A DNA stretch of 64,000 nt from Halomicrobium salinisoli (GTDB lineage: Archaea; Halobacteriota; Halobacteria; Halobacteriales; Haloarculaceae). A program made the position numbers and the translations under genes. Numbering within the stretch: position 1 is the stretch's first letter; every line of letters begins with the position of its first letter. Of this stretch, positions 52,557-61,580 are shown piece by piece. The stretch is taken from NCBI RefSeq assembly GCF_020405185.1, contig NZ_CP084463.1, positions 992,001-1,056,000 on the forward strand, given 5' to 3'. The notes beneath the pieces are model-generated. The model was not told the origin of the DNA. It ran no database searches and worked only from the letters and a program-made list of their open reading frames with translations.

Positions 52557-52620
52557 AGTCCCCGTCCTCAAGGAGCAACGCAGCGAACACCGTGAGCGAG
52601 TAGTGCAGTAGGACGGGGAT
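52557..52620 (+). repeat. Left-end hairpin of the IS1341-type element
   Basis: A 10-bp perfect stem (TCCCCGTCCT, 52559-52568, with AGGACGGGGA, 52610-52619) closes a 41-nt loop that starts CAAGGAGC. The layout and some loop bases (TCAAGGAG, GTAGG) match the hairpin at 54058-54107 at the other end. It could be the left end or the right end of an older decayed copy. Confidence 0.6.
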
Positions 52621-52654
52621 ACATCCGTGCGTTATTGTCACCCCAACGAAAAAC

Positions 52655-52666
52655 ATAAATATATAC
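52655..52666 (+). promoter_or_regulatory. TATA box of the IS element
   Basis: ATAAATATATAC lies 18-29 nt before the ATG at 52684, in a very AT-rich stretch. Confidence 0.6.
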
Positions 52667-52683
52667 TGGATATATAGGGCTGT

Positions 52684-52836
52684 ATGGGCACGTTCGAACT
52701 GGAAGGCGAGGAAATCATCGACCGTGAAGCGAAAGAGTTCGGCGGGAGTGCCCACGTTACTGTTCCTAAAGACTGGCGTGGTGCAGACGTGAAGGTCATC
52801 CGCATCAGTGACCCCGACGAAACTGACGACGAGTAA
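52684..52836 (+). CDS. DUF2080 transposase-associated protein
   Basis: A 50-residue protein, MGTFELEGEEIIDREAKEFG followed by GSAHVTVPKDWRGADVKVIR, with the beta-strand swapped-hairpin look of small AbrB-like DNA-binding proteins. I recall it as DUF2080, always found directly before haloarchaeal IS1341-type tnpB. The stop lies 4 nt before the tnpB start. It may regulate tnpB or aid the element; role unknown. Confidence 0.88.
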   Translation: MGTFELEGEEIIDREAKEFGGSAHVTVPKDWRGADVKVIRISDPDETDDE

Positions 52837-52840
52837 CACG

Positions 52841-54076
52841 ATGAATTACAACTACAGGTATCGGATCAAGCCAAGCGAAGCCGTCCAAACTGAGTTAGAA
52901 CGGCACATCGATACCTGTAGGCAACTGTACAATCACTTCTTGTACGAGTTACGCAACACTGACGAGTACCTTTCGTACACTGCGATGCAGAATATGCTAC
53001 CCGACCTGAAAGACTGGTGGGACGAGTTGAACGACGTGTACTCGAAGGTGTTGCAGATGGTCGCTCGCCGCGTCAGCGACAACCTCGACCGCCTCAAAGA
53101 AAAGAAGAAAAACGGTCACAAGGTCGGGATGCTTAAGTGGAAGAGTCCACAAGAATATCGGAGTCTCACCTACAATCAGTCTGGTTTCGAACTCAAGAAC
53201 ACGAGTGACCAGACCCTCCTCTCCCTTTCCAAGATAGGTGAGATGCCGATACACCTCCACCGCGACATCCCCGCCGACGCCCGTATCAAACAAGTCACGG
53301 TCAAGCAAGAGAAAACAGGTGAGTGGTACGCCATCTTCGGCATTGAAACCGAAGACGACGCGCCTGAAAAACGTGCTCTGGGTGAGATTGACCGTGAGGA
53401 TATGGTTGGCATCGACGTGGGTATCACTAAATACACTCACGATACCGATAGCACGATGGTCGGCACCCTCGACCTCGAAGACGAGTACGAGCGGCTCGGA
53501 CGCGAGCAACGAGCGTTGAGTCGCAAACAGGAAGGCTCGCAGAACTGGCACGTGCAACGCCGCCGCGTCGCACGTATCCACGCTCGCATCGTGCGAAAGC
53601 GTCAAGACTTCTTGCACAAGCTCTCGAACTACTACGCTCGGGAGTACGATCTCGTAGCTGTCGAAGACCTCGACGTTCACGGAATGATGCAACTTCCATC
53701 GAACAGTCAGAACCGCGCCTCGGCGTCGTGGCGGACGTTCATCGACTTCCTCGAATACAAGTGCGACCGCAAGGGCACGCACTTTGTCAAAGTCGAACCC
53801 GAGGGAACGTCGCAGGAGTGTGCTGAGTGTGGTGTCGAGGTTGAGAAAGAGTTGTGGGTGCGTGAGCATTCCTGTCCGTCATGTGGGTTCGAGACTGACC
53901 GTGACGAGAATGCCGCGTACAATGTGTTGAAGCGTGGGCTTTCGGAATTAGGTGTGGGACACGCCGAAGTCACGCCTGCGGAGACTGCACTCCCTACGTC
54001 TGCGACTGGTGGGTCGTCCACCGTCGTGGATGCAAAGTGCGTCATTGAAACAGGAAGCCCCACCATCAAGGAGTGA
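52841..54076 (+). CDS. tnpB: TnpB, RNA-guided nuclease of an IS1341-type element
   Basis: A 411-residue TnpB, the presumed ancestor of Cas12. The RuvC catalytic residues are all kept: Asp192 in GIDVGITKY, Glu275 in AVEDLDVHG, and Asp355 in DRDENAAYN. The zinc finger has CAECG (about 328) and CPSCG. An N-terminal REC-like region precedes it. No tnpA is present, so it is a stand-alone element that needs a partner. Its GC is lower than the flanks, which points to foreign origin. The 3' end of the gene and the right-end hairpin probably encode the guide RNA. Confidence 0.93.
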   Translation: MNYNYRYRIKPSEAVQTELERHIDTCRQLYNHFLYELRNTDEYLSYTAMQNMLPDLKDWWDELNDVYSKVLQMVARRVSDNLDRLKEKKKNGHKVGMLKWKSPQEYRSLTYNQSGFELKNTSDQTLLSLSKIGEMPIHLHRDIPADARIKQVTVKQEKTGEWYAIFGIETEDDAPEKRALGEIDREDMVGIDVGITKYTHDTDSTMVGTLDLEDEYERLGREQRALSRKQEGSQNWHVQRRRVARIHARIVRKRQDFLHKLSNYYAREYDLVAVEDLDVHGMMQLPSNSQNRASASWRTFIDFLEYKCDRKGTHFVKVEPEGTSQECAECGVEVEKELWVREHSCPSCGFETDRDENAAYNVLKRGLSELGVGHAEVTPAETALPTSATGGSSTVVDAKCVIETGSPTIKE

Positions 54077-54107
54077 GCCACTACTGTGGCGTGCGTGTAG
54101 GGTGGGG
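54058..54107 (+). repeat. Right-end hairpin of the IS1341-type element (possible guide-RNA scaffold)
   Basis: A 7-bp stem (CCCCACC, 54058-54064, with GGTGGGG, 54101-54107) overlaps the last codons of tnpB, with a loop starting ATCAAGGAG. In TnpB elements the 3' end of the gene plus the right end make the omega-RNA, and bases after it act as the guide. The flank beginning at about 54108 (TAGTTCACC) would then be the guide start. Confidence 0.65.
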
Positions 54108-54236
54108 TAGTTCACCACGTCGGCTGCCGGCTCCCGCCCCGACCAGTCCGTCCCGACCGGTCCGCCTCGGCGGTAGAGTCCCGTTTCTCCGAGGACTCCG
54201 CAAGTTTTTCACGCGGACCGATGTTCTCCCCGGATA

Positions 54237-55622
54237 GTGAGTCGCCTTAGCCATCCCTTCACGTTGCTCGGCGCGGCGTTCGCGCTGACGGCCGGCTGGG
54301 TCGCCGTCGTCCTGTCCGGGGTGGACCTCGCGACCGTTCCGACGGTCGCCGTCAGCGGTATCGCCGTCCTCGGCGCCTCGTTCCTGCTCGCGTGGGGCGC
54401 CGAGACGGCCGAGAAGGACGTTCCCCGAGCGTTCGCCATCGCCGTGCTGGCGGTGCTCGCGGTCGCTCCGGAGTACGCGGTCGACGCCCTCTACGCCTGG
54501 GGCGCCGGCGCGGGCGGTGCCACGATCGAGGCCTGTTCGCAACTGACGCCCGCGGAGATCGAGGCCGAGGGGTCGGCACTGGCCGAGGCCTGTCACAGCG
54601 CCAACCTCGCCGTGGCGAACATGACCGGCGCCAACCGCATCCTCATCGGGATCGGCTGGGCCGGCATCGCGCTGTTCACCGTCTGGCGGGCCGCACAGAC
54701 GGGCGATCCCGCGGTGATCGACCGCGAGGGGTGGCTCTCCGACGCCGTCGAACTCGACCGCGACATCGCCACCGAGGTCGCATTCCTGTTCCTGGCGACC
54801 GGGTGGGCCTTCCTCGTGCCGCTGGGCGGCGGCATCGGCGCCGTCGACACGGCCTTCCTGGTCGGGCTGTACGTCGCCTACATCGGGATCGTCATCAGGG
54901 GCGACATCGAGGCCGGGGAGGAACACGTCGGCGTTCCCCACTACCTCCAGGGCTGGAAGACGCCGCTGCGCCAGTTCGCGGTCCTCTTCCTGTTTCTCTA
55001 CTCCGGCGCGATGATCTTCACCGCCGTCGAGCCCTTCGCCCACGGCCTCGAGGAGATCGGCCTCCAGGCCGGGATCCCCTCGTTCTTCATGATCCAGTGG
55101 ATCGCGCCGCTGGCCAGCGAGTCCCCGGAGCTGATCGTCGTAGTCGTCCTCGTGAACAAGGCCCGCTCGACGGCCGGGTTCAACGCCCTGATCTCCTCGA
55201 AGCTCAACCAGTGGACGCTGCTGATCGGGACGCTGGCGGTCGTCTACTCGCTGTCGCTGGGCAGCTACGGCGTGCTTCCCTTCGACGCGCGCCAGTCCGC
55301 CGAGATCTGGATCACCGCCGCGCAGTCGTACTTCGCGCTGGCGCTGCTGGTCAACTTCGAGATCAGCGTCCGCGAGGCCATCGTCCTGTTCGTCCTGTTC
55401 GCCTCGCAGGTCCTGCTCGAGTTCCTGCTCATCCGGGACCTGATCGTGTTGCCGCTGTCGTCGCACGACCTGCTGCTCGCGTACGCAGCCCTGTACGGCG
55501 TCCTCGGGACGGCGCTGTTCGTCGCCCGTCGCGACGCGCTGAAGACGATGCTCGGCCTCGCCGCCGACGCCGCCCGGACGGCGCTCGGCCGCGAGCCGGT
55601 CCACGCGGAGTTCGCCGACTGA
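54237..55622 (+). CDS. Sodium:calcium antiporter-like membrane protein
   Basis: A 461-residue membrane protein with about ten hydrophobic helices. It shows the CaCA-type alpha repeats: APEYAVDALYAWG in the first and SESPELIVVVVLVNKARSTA in the second. Substrate ion unknown. The GTG at 54237 is supported by AAGTTTTTCACG (54202-54213) at leaderless spacing. Its stop overlaps the start of dtdA (TGATG), so both are translated together. Confidence 0.88.
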   Translation: MSRLSHPFTLLGAAFALTAGWVAVVLSGVDLATVPTVAVSGIAVLGASFLLAWGAETAEKDVPRAFAIAVLAVLAVAPEYAVDALYAWGAGAGGATIEACSQLTPAEIEAEGSALAEACHSANLAVANMTGANRILIGIGWAGIALFTVWRAAQTGDPAVIDREGWLSDAVELDRDIATEVAFLFLATGWAFLVPLGGGIGAVDTAFLVGLYVAYIGIVIRGDIEAGEEHVGVPHYLQGWKTPLRQFAVLFLFLYSGAMIFTAVEPFAHGLEEIGLQAGIPSFFMIQWIAPLASESPELIVVVVLVNKARSTAGFNALISSKLNQWTLLIGTLAVVYSLSLGSYGVLPFDARQSAEIWITAAQSYFALALLVNFEISVREAIVLFVLFASQVLLEFLLIRDLIVLPLSSHDLLLAYAALYGVLGTALFVARRDALKTMLGLAADAARTALGREPVHAEFAD

Positions 55623-57007
55623 TGCTCGCCGTCGTCGTCTCCGAGGCGGACGAGGCCTCGGAGCACATCGGGGAGCAGCTGCTCGAGGTCGCCGACTGGC
55701 GGACGGAGACGGACGACGACCGGCCGCCGGCCGACGGCGGCGGGACCGTCCACCGCCGCGACGGCGTCGAGCTGCGGACCTTCGAGGACCTGCACATCTA
55801 CCTCGACGACCCCGCAGACGCCTTCGACGAGCCGGACCTGCTGGTCTTCGCGTCGCGCCACGCCGGCGAGACGGGCCCGCTGCTGACCGCCCACCACACG
55901 GGGAACTTCGGGCCGGCCGAGTACGGCGGCGAGGACGGGGACCTGGCGCGCGCCTGCCCCTACGCCCACCGTCGCGTCGTCCACGCGCTCGCCGAGCACG
56001 CGCCCGACGGCTACGAGGTCGGCATGGAGGCGACCCACCACGGCCCCACCGACGTGGGCGTCCCCTCGATGTTCGTCGAGGTGGGCAGCGGCGAAGACGA
56101 GTGGCGCGACCCCGACGCTGCGCGGGCCGTGGCCCGGGCCATCCTCGACCTCGCGGACGTCCCCGCCGACGCGCCCCGGGAAGACGGATCGCGCCGACAC
56201 CTCGTCGGCCTCGGCGGCGGCCACTACGCGGCGCGCTTCGAGCGCGTCGTCCGGGAGACCGACTGGTCGGTCGGCCACGTCGCTCCGGACTGGGGGCTCG
56301 ACGACATGGGCGACCCGCGCGAGAACGCCGACGTGATCGAGCGGGCCTTCGAGGCGAGCGCGGCCGACCGCGCGCTGCTCGACGGCGACGGGGCGGACCT
56401 CCGTGAGCTCGTCGAAGAGCTCGGGTACGGGGTCGTCGGCGAGACGTGGGTGCGGGAGACGTCCGGCGTCCCGCTGGACCTCGTCGAGCGCCTGGAGTCG
56501 ACCGTCGCACCCGTCGACGAGGGCCTGCGGTTCGGCGAGCGCGCTCGCGCAGCCGAGGTGACCGCGGCGGAGGAGACCGGACGGGACTCCGACGCACCGG
56601 AGGCGTTCGCAGTCGTCGAGGCGGACGGCGACCTCCTCGACGAGGCGGCGGGGATCGACCGGGACGCGGCCCGGGACGCGGTGGCGGACACGGCCCTCGC
56701 CTTCGTGACGGACGACAACGGGACGCGCCCGGTCGGTCCCCTCGCGATCGCGGAGGAGGACGACGCCGACGACGTGGTCGACGCGCTCGCCGACCTCCTC
56801 CGGCGCACGTACGACGACGTCGAGCGAACCGGAGACGGCGTTCTCGCTCGCGAGACAGCGTTCGATCCCGACCTCGCACGCCAGCGCGGCGTCCCCGAGG
56901 GACCGAAGTTCGGCCGGCTCTCCGCGGGCGAACCGGTCGAGGTCGACGGACGGGAGGTCCGGCCGGCCGACGTGACCCGCGAACGGGAGCGCCGTTTCAC
57001 GCTCTGA
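55622..57007 (+). CDS. dtdA: D-aminoacyl-tRNA deacylase, archaeal type
   Basis: Proofreading enzyme that frees tRNA from D-amino acids. The 461 residues have the archaeal DTD2 core in the N-terminal about 260 residues: LVFASRHAGETGPLLTAHHT, GYEVGMEATHHGPTDVGVPS and LVGLGGGHYAARFERVV, with histidine pairs that bind zinc. The about 190-residue C-terminal half is the haloarchaeal addition, acidic and less conserved. Overlaps the antiporter stop by 1 nt. Confidence 0.92.
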   Translation: MLAVVVSEADEASEHIGEQLLEVADWRTETDDDRPPADGGGTVHRRDGVELRTFEDLHIYLDDPADAFDEPDLLVFASRHAGETGPLLTAHHTGNFGPAEYGGEDGDLARACPYAHRRVVHALAEHAPDGYEVGMEATHHGPTDVGVPSMFVEVGSGEDEWRDPDAARAVARAILDLADVPADAPREDGSRRHLVGLGGGHYAARFERVVRETDWSVGHVAPDWGLDDMGDPRENADVIERAFEASAADRALLDGDGADLRELVEELGYGVVGETWVRETSGVPLDLVERLESTVAPVDEGLRFGERARAAEVTAAEETGRDSDAPEAFAVVEADGDLLDEAAGIDRDAARDAVADTALAFVTDDNGTRPVGPLAIAEEDDADDVVDALADLLRRTYDDVERTGDGVLARETAFDPDLARQRGVPEGPKFGRLSAGEPVEVDGREVRPADVTRERERRFTL

Positions 57008-57013
57008 GACTGG

Positions 57014-57037
57014 GCGAGTAAACGGGCGGTTACTCGC
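57014..57037 (+). terminator. Hairpin between dtdA and ftsZ1
   Basis: Perfect 8-bp stem GCGAGTAA/TTACTCGC with an 8-nt loop, beginning 7 nt after the dtdA stop. Possibly ends the antiporter-dtdA transcript. Confidence 0.45.
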
Positions 57038-57089
57038 ACTCCGGCGCGGTGGCCGAGTCAGACGGCCGTCAGACGAGCAGGGGAAAGCT

Positions 57090-57097
57090 CTTAATGG
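57090..57097 (+). promoter_or_regulatory. TATA box of ftsZ1
   Basis: CTTAATGG lies 26-33 nt before the ATG at 57123, in a less GC-rich stretch. Confidence 0.4.
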
Positions 57098-57122
57098 TTC
57101 GTCCGTTATCGGCGGTTAAATT

Positions 57123-58289
57123 ATGGACTCGATTATAGACGACGCCATCGACGAGGCCGAGGAGGAGCGTGAGGAGTCGGCCTCGTCGGCGGAGAAGGCC
57201 GAGGCTAGCACCGACGACGCGCGCGAGGACGTCAACACGTCCGGGACGATGACCGACGACGAGCTGGCGGACGTCGTCAAGGACCTCGAGACGAAGATCA
57301 CCGTGGTCGGCTGCGGCGGCGCCGGTGGCAACACGGTCACCCGGATGATGGAGGAGGGCATCCACGGCGCGAAGCTCGTGGCCGCCAACACGGACGCCCA
57401 GCACCTCGCCGACGAGGTCAAGGCCGACACGAAGATCCTCATCGGCCGCAAGCGCACCGGCGGCCGCGGCGCGGGCTCGGTCCCCAAGATCGGCGAGGAG
57501 GCCGCCCAGGAGAACATGGAGGACATCCAGCAGTCCATCGACGGCTCGGACATGGTGTTCGTCACCGCCGGGCTCGGCGGGGGCACCGGCACCGGCGCTG
57601 CCCCCGTCGTCGCGCAGGCCGCCCAGGAGGCCGGCGCGCTGACCATCTCCATCGTCACTATTCCCTTCACCGCGGAGGGCGAGCGCCGCCGCGCCAACGC
57701 CGACGCCGGCCTCGAGCGCCTGCGCGCGGTCTCCGACACCGTCATCGTCGTGCCCAACGACCGCCTGCTCGACTACGCCCCCTCGATGCCGCTGCAGGAC
57801 GCGTTCAAGATCTGCGACCGCGTCCTCATGCGCTCGGTCAAGGGCATGACCGAGCTGATCACCAAGCCCGGCCTCGTCAACGTCGACTTCGCAGACGTCC
57901 GCACGATCATGGAGAACGGCGGCGTCGCCATGATCGGCCTCGGCGAGTCCGACTCCGAGAACAAGGCCCAGGACTCGATCCGCTCGGCGCTGCGCTCGCC
58001 GCTGCTGGACGTCGAGTTCGACGGCGCCAACTCCGCGCTCGTCAACGTCGTCGGCGGTCCCGACATGGCCATCGAGGAGGCCGAGGGGGTCGTCGAGGAG
58101 ATCTACGACCGGATCGACCCCGACGCCCGCATCATCTGGGGCGCCTCGGTCAACCAGGAGTTCGAGGGCAAGATGGAGACGATGATCGTCGTCACCGGCG
58201 TCGACAGCCCGCAGATCTACGGCCAGAGCGAGGCCGAGCAGGAGCAGGCCGCCCAGCAGCTGGGCGACGACATCGACTACGTGGAGTAA
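57123..58289 (+). CDS. ftsZ1: Cell division protein FtsZ1
   Basis: Tubulin-like GTPase that forms the division ring. The 388 residues open with the acidic haloarchaeal N-terminal extension, then [20 protein letters not shown], the signature [10 protein letters not shown], and the T7 synergy loop [16 protein letters not shown]. The ending [11 protein letters not shown] is that of the FtsZ1 type, and linkage to secE and spt5 downstream fits FtsZ1 as well. Haloarchaea also have FtsZ2, elsewhere. Confidence 0.95.
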   Translation: MDSIIDDAIDEAEEEREESASSAEKAEASTDDAREDVNTSGTMTDDELADVVKDLETKITVVGCGGAGGNTVTRMMEEGIHGAKLVAANTDAQHLADEVKADTKILIGRKRTGGRGAGSVPKIGEEAAQENMEDIQQSIDGSDMVFVTAGLGGGTGTGAAPVVAQAAQEAGALTISIVTIPFTAEGERRRANADAGLERLRAVSDTVIVVPNDRLLDYAPSMPLQDAFKICDRVLMRSVKGMTELITKPGLVNVDFADVRTIMENGGVAMIGLGESDSENKAQDSIRSALRSPLLDVEFDGANSALVNVVGGPDMAIEEAEGVVEEIYDRIDPDARIIWGASVNQEFEGKMETMIVVTGVDSPQIYGQSEAEQEQAAQQLGDDIDYVE

Positions 58290-58390
58290 CGGTCGTCGCG
58301 GTTTCTCTCGTTTTTCTCGTTCTCTCCGAGACGTGTCTCCGGCCGGAGGTCATCACAATATAGAAAAGCCCGGGTCGCAAACCGCCCCGC

Positions 58391-58570
58391 ATGGACGTAC
58401 CCTACGACCTGACCTCGTACGTGCGCGTGCTCAAGCTGGCGAGCACGCCGTCCTGGGAGGAGTTCTCCCGGGTCGCCCTCATCGCCGGCGCCGGGATCGT
58501 CATCGTCGGCCTGATCGGCTTCGCCATCTTCGTGATGATGAACTTCGTCCCCGGTTCCACTCCCGCGTAA
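58391..58570 (+). CDS. secE: Protein translocase subunit SecE
   Basis: A 59-residue single-helix membrane subunit of the Sec61/SecYEG channel. The N-terminal amphipathic part ends LASTPSWEEFSRVALIAGAG and the hydrophobic helix follows (VIVGLIGFAIFVMMNFV). Found 3 nt before spt5, the standard archaeal arrangement. It lies 101 nt after ftsZ1. Confidence 0.93.
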   Translation: MDVPYDLTSYVRVLKLASTPSWEEFSRVALIAGAGIVIVGLIGFAIFVMMNFVPGSTPA

Positions 58571-58573
58571 CCC

Positions 58574-59011
58574 ATGGGCATCTACGCAGTCAAGACCACG
58601 GCCAGCCAGGAGCGGACCGTCGCGGAGATGATCATCAACCGCGAGGAGCCGTCGATCCACGCCGCCCTCGCGCCGGACTCGCTGACCAGCTACGTGATGG
58701 TCGAGGCCGACGATTCCAGCGTCTTCGAGCGCATCCTCGACGAGATTCCCCACGCCAACGGCGTGGTCCCCGGCGAGTCGTCGCTGTCGGAGGTCGAGCA
58801 CTTCCTGTCGCCCAAGCCCGACGTCGAGGGCATTGCCGAGGGCGACATCGTCGAGCTCATCGCCGGCCCGTTCAAGGGCGAGAAGGCGCAGGTTCAGCGC
58901 ATCGACGAGGGCAAGGACCAGGTGACGGTGGAGCTGTACGAGGCGACCGTTCCGATTCCGGTCACCGTGCGCGGCGACCAGATCCGCGTGCTAGACTCGG
59001 AAGAACGGTAG
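58574..59011 (+). CDS. spt5: Transcription elongation factor Spt5 (NusG homologue)
   Basis: Binds the RNA polymerase clamp and aids processivity, partner of Spt4. The 145 residues show an NGN domain (about 1-80, [20 protein letters not shown], then [17 protein letters not shown]) and a KOW domain ([20 protein letters not shown], then [16 protein letters not shown]). The stop at 59009-59011 overlaps an inverted part of the hairpin element (copy 4). Confidence 0.95.
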   Translation: MGIYAVKTTASQERTVAEMIINREEPSIHAALAPDSLTSYVMVEADDSSVFERILDEIPHANGVVPGESSLSEVEHFLSPKPDVEGIAEGDIVELIAGPFKGEKAQVQRIDEGKDQVTVELYEATVPIPVTVRGDQIRVLDSEER

Positions 59012-59180
59012 CATCCGCGCGACCGAAGGGAGCGCGGTTCACTGAACGCGAGCGGTGCGAGGTCGCGTAGCGACCTCGAGAGACGAACGGCGCATGCGCG
59101 GCGCTCCGCGCCGCGATGTCGAGGCGGCGAAGCCGCCTCGCACGCGCCGTGAGTCAGCGAGCGTTCAGCCTTTTTCGCCG
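59010..59180 (-). repeat. Inverted partial copy of the hairpin element (copy 4)
   Basis: The start AGCATCCGCGC...GCGCGGTTCAC (59010-59042) is block C reversed, with a different but paired stem. Several other hairpins follow (GGTCGCGTAGCGACC, GCGGCGCTCCGCGCCGC, GAGGCGGCGAAGCCGCCTC), then CCTTTTTCGCC at 59169-59179 resembles the block A/B T-run. Here the element runs the other way relative to the gene. No coding frame. Confidence 0.65.
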
Positions 59181-59348
59181 CCGTCGGAGCGGAGCTCTGA
59201 GGGGCGCTGCTTCGCTCGGTTCAGCAGGACCACGTCTTTCGAGTCGAGCGACCCGCGAGCGGCAGTGATCCATCGCACCGAGGTTTATTTTCCCTATATT
59301 ACCCAGAAATTTATAAGTGAAGTCGAGGACAACGTGTTCTCTGTTGAC

Positions 59349-61142
59349 ATGGGGGAGCACGATCAGGCGACGGATGACGGAGAATCGGGCGGGGAGTACA
59401 GTGACGTGTGCGGGACTGGGCGCGGAGCGGACGGGGTGCGAAGCCGGCGCGCCTTCCTCGGCGCGATCGCCGCGGGAGGCGGTGCGCTCGCCGGTGTCGA
59501 CCGCGTCGTCGCGGAGACGGAGACGCCGACCGGAGACGGCGACGGACCGGCGCCGCCGGAGAACCTCGAGAGCGGCATCGGTCTCGGCGGCGGCGTCGAA
59601 CTGACCTGGGAGGGGCCGTCGGACCCGTGTGCGTCCGACCTCTCTCACTACGCGATCACGCTGAACGGCGAGCAGGTCGAGACGGTTCCGGCGGGCGTCA
59701 CCCGCGCGGAACACTCCCCGGACCGCGGTCCCGACGACGGTTCGCTGGTCTACGGCGTCGCGGCCGTCGACGAGGCGGGCAACACCTCCGAGCGGGTGAC
59801 CACGGAGGCCTTCCTCGCCGTCGCGGACCCGGTCCGCAGGGTCGGACTCGGACTCGAGAGCGACGAGGTCGAGCGGGGCGAATCGGTGCGGGCGGACCTC
59901 GTCCTCCGGCCCGGCATCGGCGATATCCCCGAGTTCGACCGCTTCGAGGGAACAGTGCGCGTCTCGACGCCCTGCGCCGCCGAGATAATGGACGTGTCCT
60001 TCCCCGATGCGGTCGAGGAGGGCGAGTCGTCGCTCACCGGTAGCGGCACCGACGTCGTCGAGTTGCAGGGGAGCGTGACTGCCGCTGAGACCGACGACTA
60101 CCCGACCCTCGCGACCGTGACGTTCACCGGACGCGCCGCCGGGGGCACTGCGCTGACCGTCTCCGAGTTCGCGCTGTTCTCTGAGGGGTCGGAGGTCGGG
60201 GGCGCCGCGTCAACGTGGTCGACGCTGTCGGTGGTCGAACCGCCCGAGGGGAACCCGCAGGCACCGTCGAACGTGCGCGTCGAGCAGGGCGTGAGCCAGT
60301 CGGTCGACGTGTTCTGGGACGGCGTGACCGATCCGTGCGCGTCTGACCTGTCCCACTACGTCGTCTCGGTAGACGGGACGGACGAGCAGACGGTCCCGGT
60401 CGGCGTCACCGCCGCCAGCGTCTACGTGAACGGCGAGGCCACCGTCGGCGTGCGCGCGGTCGACGAGAACGGGACCGAGTCGCCGGAAGTGACCCGCCAG
60501 ACGAGCGCGTTCGTCGCCGATCCGTCTCTCCTGCTCGCCGTCGACACGCCCGAGGAACCGGTGGCCGTGGGACGGACGGTCGAGGCACCGATCGTACTGA
60601 GTCCCGCGCTCGGATCGATACCGCAGACGCTGAGCTACGAGGCGACGGTGACGCTCTCGACGCCGTGTGCGGCGTCGATCACCGGCCTTCGGAGCCCCGA
60701 GGACGCGGTCGGGTCGACGGAGACGAGCGTCGCGGACGACGGGTCGTCGGCGGCGCTCTCGGTCCAGGGACTGGCCGACTCCGAGCCCCCGGACGTGGTC
60801 CTCGGGACGGTGGAACTGACCGGACGCGCGGCCGGACACACGGAGATAGACGTCTCGATCGAATCCGACGGAGACCTGGGCGCCTGGGCTCGCTGGTCGA
60901 CGCTCGGCGTCGAGGCACCGGACGGCCCGCCCGCGATCCGCGAGTCGCGGCCCACCGATCCCGACGGGGACGGACGGTACGAGGACCTCAACGGCAACGG
61001 CGAGGTCGACTACGACGACGTGGTCACCTACTTCGAGAACATGGACGAGCCCGTGATGACCGAGTACGCCGACTACTACGACTACAACGGGAACGGAGAA
61101 CCGGACTACGCGGACCTCGTCCGGCTGTTCCAGAGCGTCTGA
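59349..61142 (+). CDS. Exported cohesin/dockerin protein
   Basis: A 597-residue secreted protein. A Tat signal follows an acidic start (VRSRRAFLGAIAAGGGALAG). Then come an FN3-like domain (about 75-165), a cohesin-like beta domain (165-300, starting AVADPVRRVGLGLESDEVER), a second FN3-like (300-395) and cohesin-like copy (395-530), and a dockerin-like pair of Ca-binding repeats at the end (DPDGDGRYEDLNGNGEVDYD and DYNGNGEPDYADLVRLF). The two halves are an internal duplication. An ATTTATAAG box (59308-59316) lies 33-41 nt before the ATG. Confidence 0.87.
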   Translation: MGEHDQATDDGESGGEYSDVCGTGRGADGVRSRRAFLGAIAAGGGALAGVDRVVAETETPTGDGDGPAPPENLESGIGLGGGVELTWEGPSDPCASDLSHYAITLNGEQVETVPAGVTRAEHSPDRGPDDGSLVYGVAAVDEAGNTSERVTTEAFLAVADPVRRVGLGLESDEVERGESVRADLVLRPGIGDIPEFDRFEGTVRVSTPCAAEIMDVSFPDAVEEGESSLTGSGTDVVELQGSVTAAETDDYPTLATVTFTGRAAGGTALTVSEFALFSEGSEVGGAASTWSTLSVVEPPEGNPQAPSNVRVEQGVSQSVDVFWDGVTDPCASDLSHYVVSVDGTDEQTVPVGVTAASVYVNGEATVGVRAVDENGTESPEVTRQTSAFVADPSLLLAVDTPEEPVAVGRTVEAPIVLSPALGSIPQTLSYEATVTLSTPCAASITGLRSPEDAVGSTETSVADDGSSAALSVQGLADSEPPDVVLGTVELTGRAAGHTEIDVSIESDGDLGAWARWSTLGVEAPDGPPAIRESRPTDPDGDGRYEDLNGNGEVDYDDVVTYFENMDEPVMTEYADYYDYNGNGEPDYADLVRLFQSV

Positions 61143-61162
61143 GAAAGCAGCGTCGGCGGGCG

Positions 61163-61468
61163 TCAGATCGACCCGTCGCCGCCCTCGAGCCGGTCGATGA
61201 CCTCCCGGATGTCGGCGACGTCCTCGATGGTCTCCTTGGCGTTCTCTCGGCGACGGACTTCGGAGGCGTCGGCGTCGTAGGCCCGGACGTACTCCGCGCG
61301 GCTGTGCTCGTCGAAGGCGTGCCGGATGGCGAAGTAGCCGTCGGGGAGGACCGCGCCGCAGACCTTGCACTCGATGCGGTCGTGGTCGGTCGACTGGTGG
61401 ACGATGAGGTCCTCGACCCGTTCGAACACCTCCCCGTCGCCGTCGATCGCGCACTCCCAGCGTGGCAT
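61163..61468 (-). CDS. Small zinc-finger-like haloarchaeal protein, unknown function
   Basis: A 101-residue protein. A C2H2-like site can be seen in ECKVCGAVLPDGYFAIRHAF plus DEH, with Cys pair and two His. Another cysteine is in the MPRWECAID start. The C-terminal third is helical. A CGCTTTTATCC box (61491-61501) lies 23-33 nt before the ATG at 61468. Family not recognised. It converges with the dockerin protein, 20 nt apart. Confidence 0.72.
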   Translation of the reverse strand: MPRWECAIDGDGEVFERVEDLIVHQSTDHDRIECKVCGAVLPDGYFAIRHAFDEHSRAEYVRAYDADASEVRRRENAKETIEDVADIREVIDRLEGGDGSI

Positions 61469-61580
61469 TGGCAGTTGGCAGGATAGGGCGGGATAAAAGC
61501 GTTCTCCCCGAGCCACGGGTGCGTGGACGCCAGTGACCGGAATAGAAACCACTAACTCCGCCGTGGGGATAGAGGCTGGC

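Noticed and set aside
54081..56879. Long antisense frame opposite the antiporter and dtdA
   Set aside because: Arg/Pro-rich with no domains; both sense genes are fully supported.
57044..57072. tRNA-like 5' sequence (GCGCGGTGGCCGAGTCA) upstream of ftsZ1
   Set aside because: It resembles the acceptor and D-arm of a Leu or Ser tRNA, but no matching 3' acceptor strand, anticodon stem or T-loop follows.
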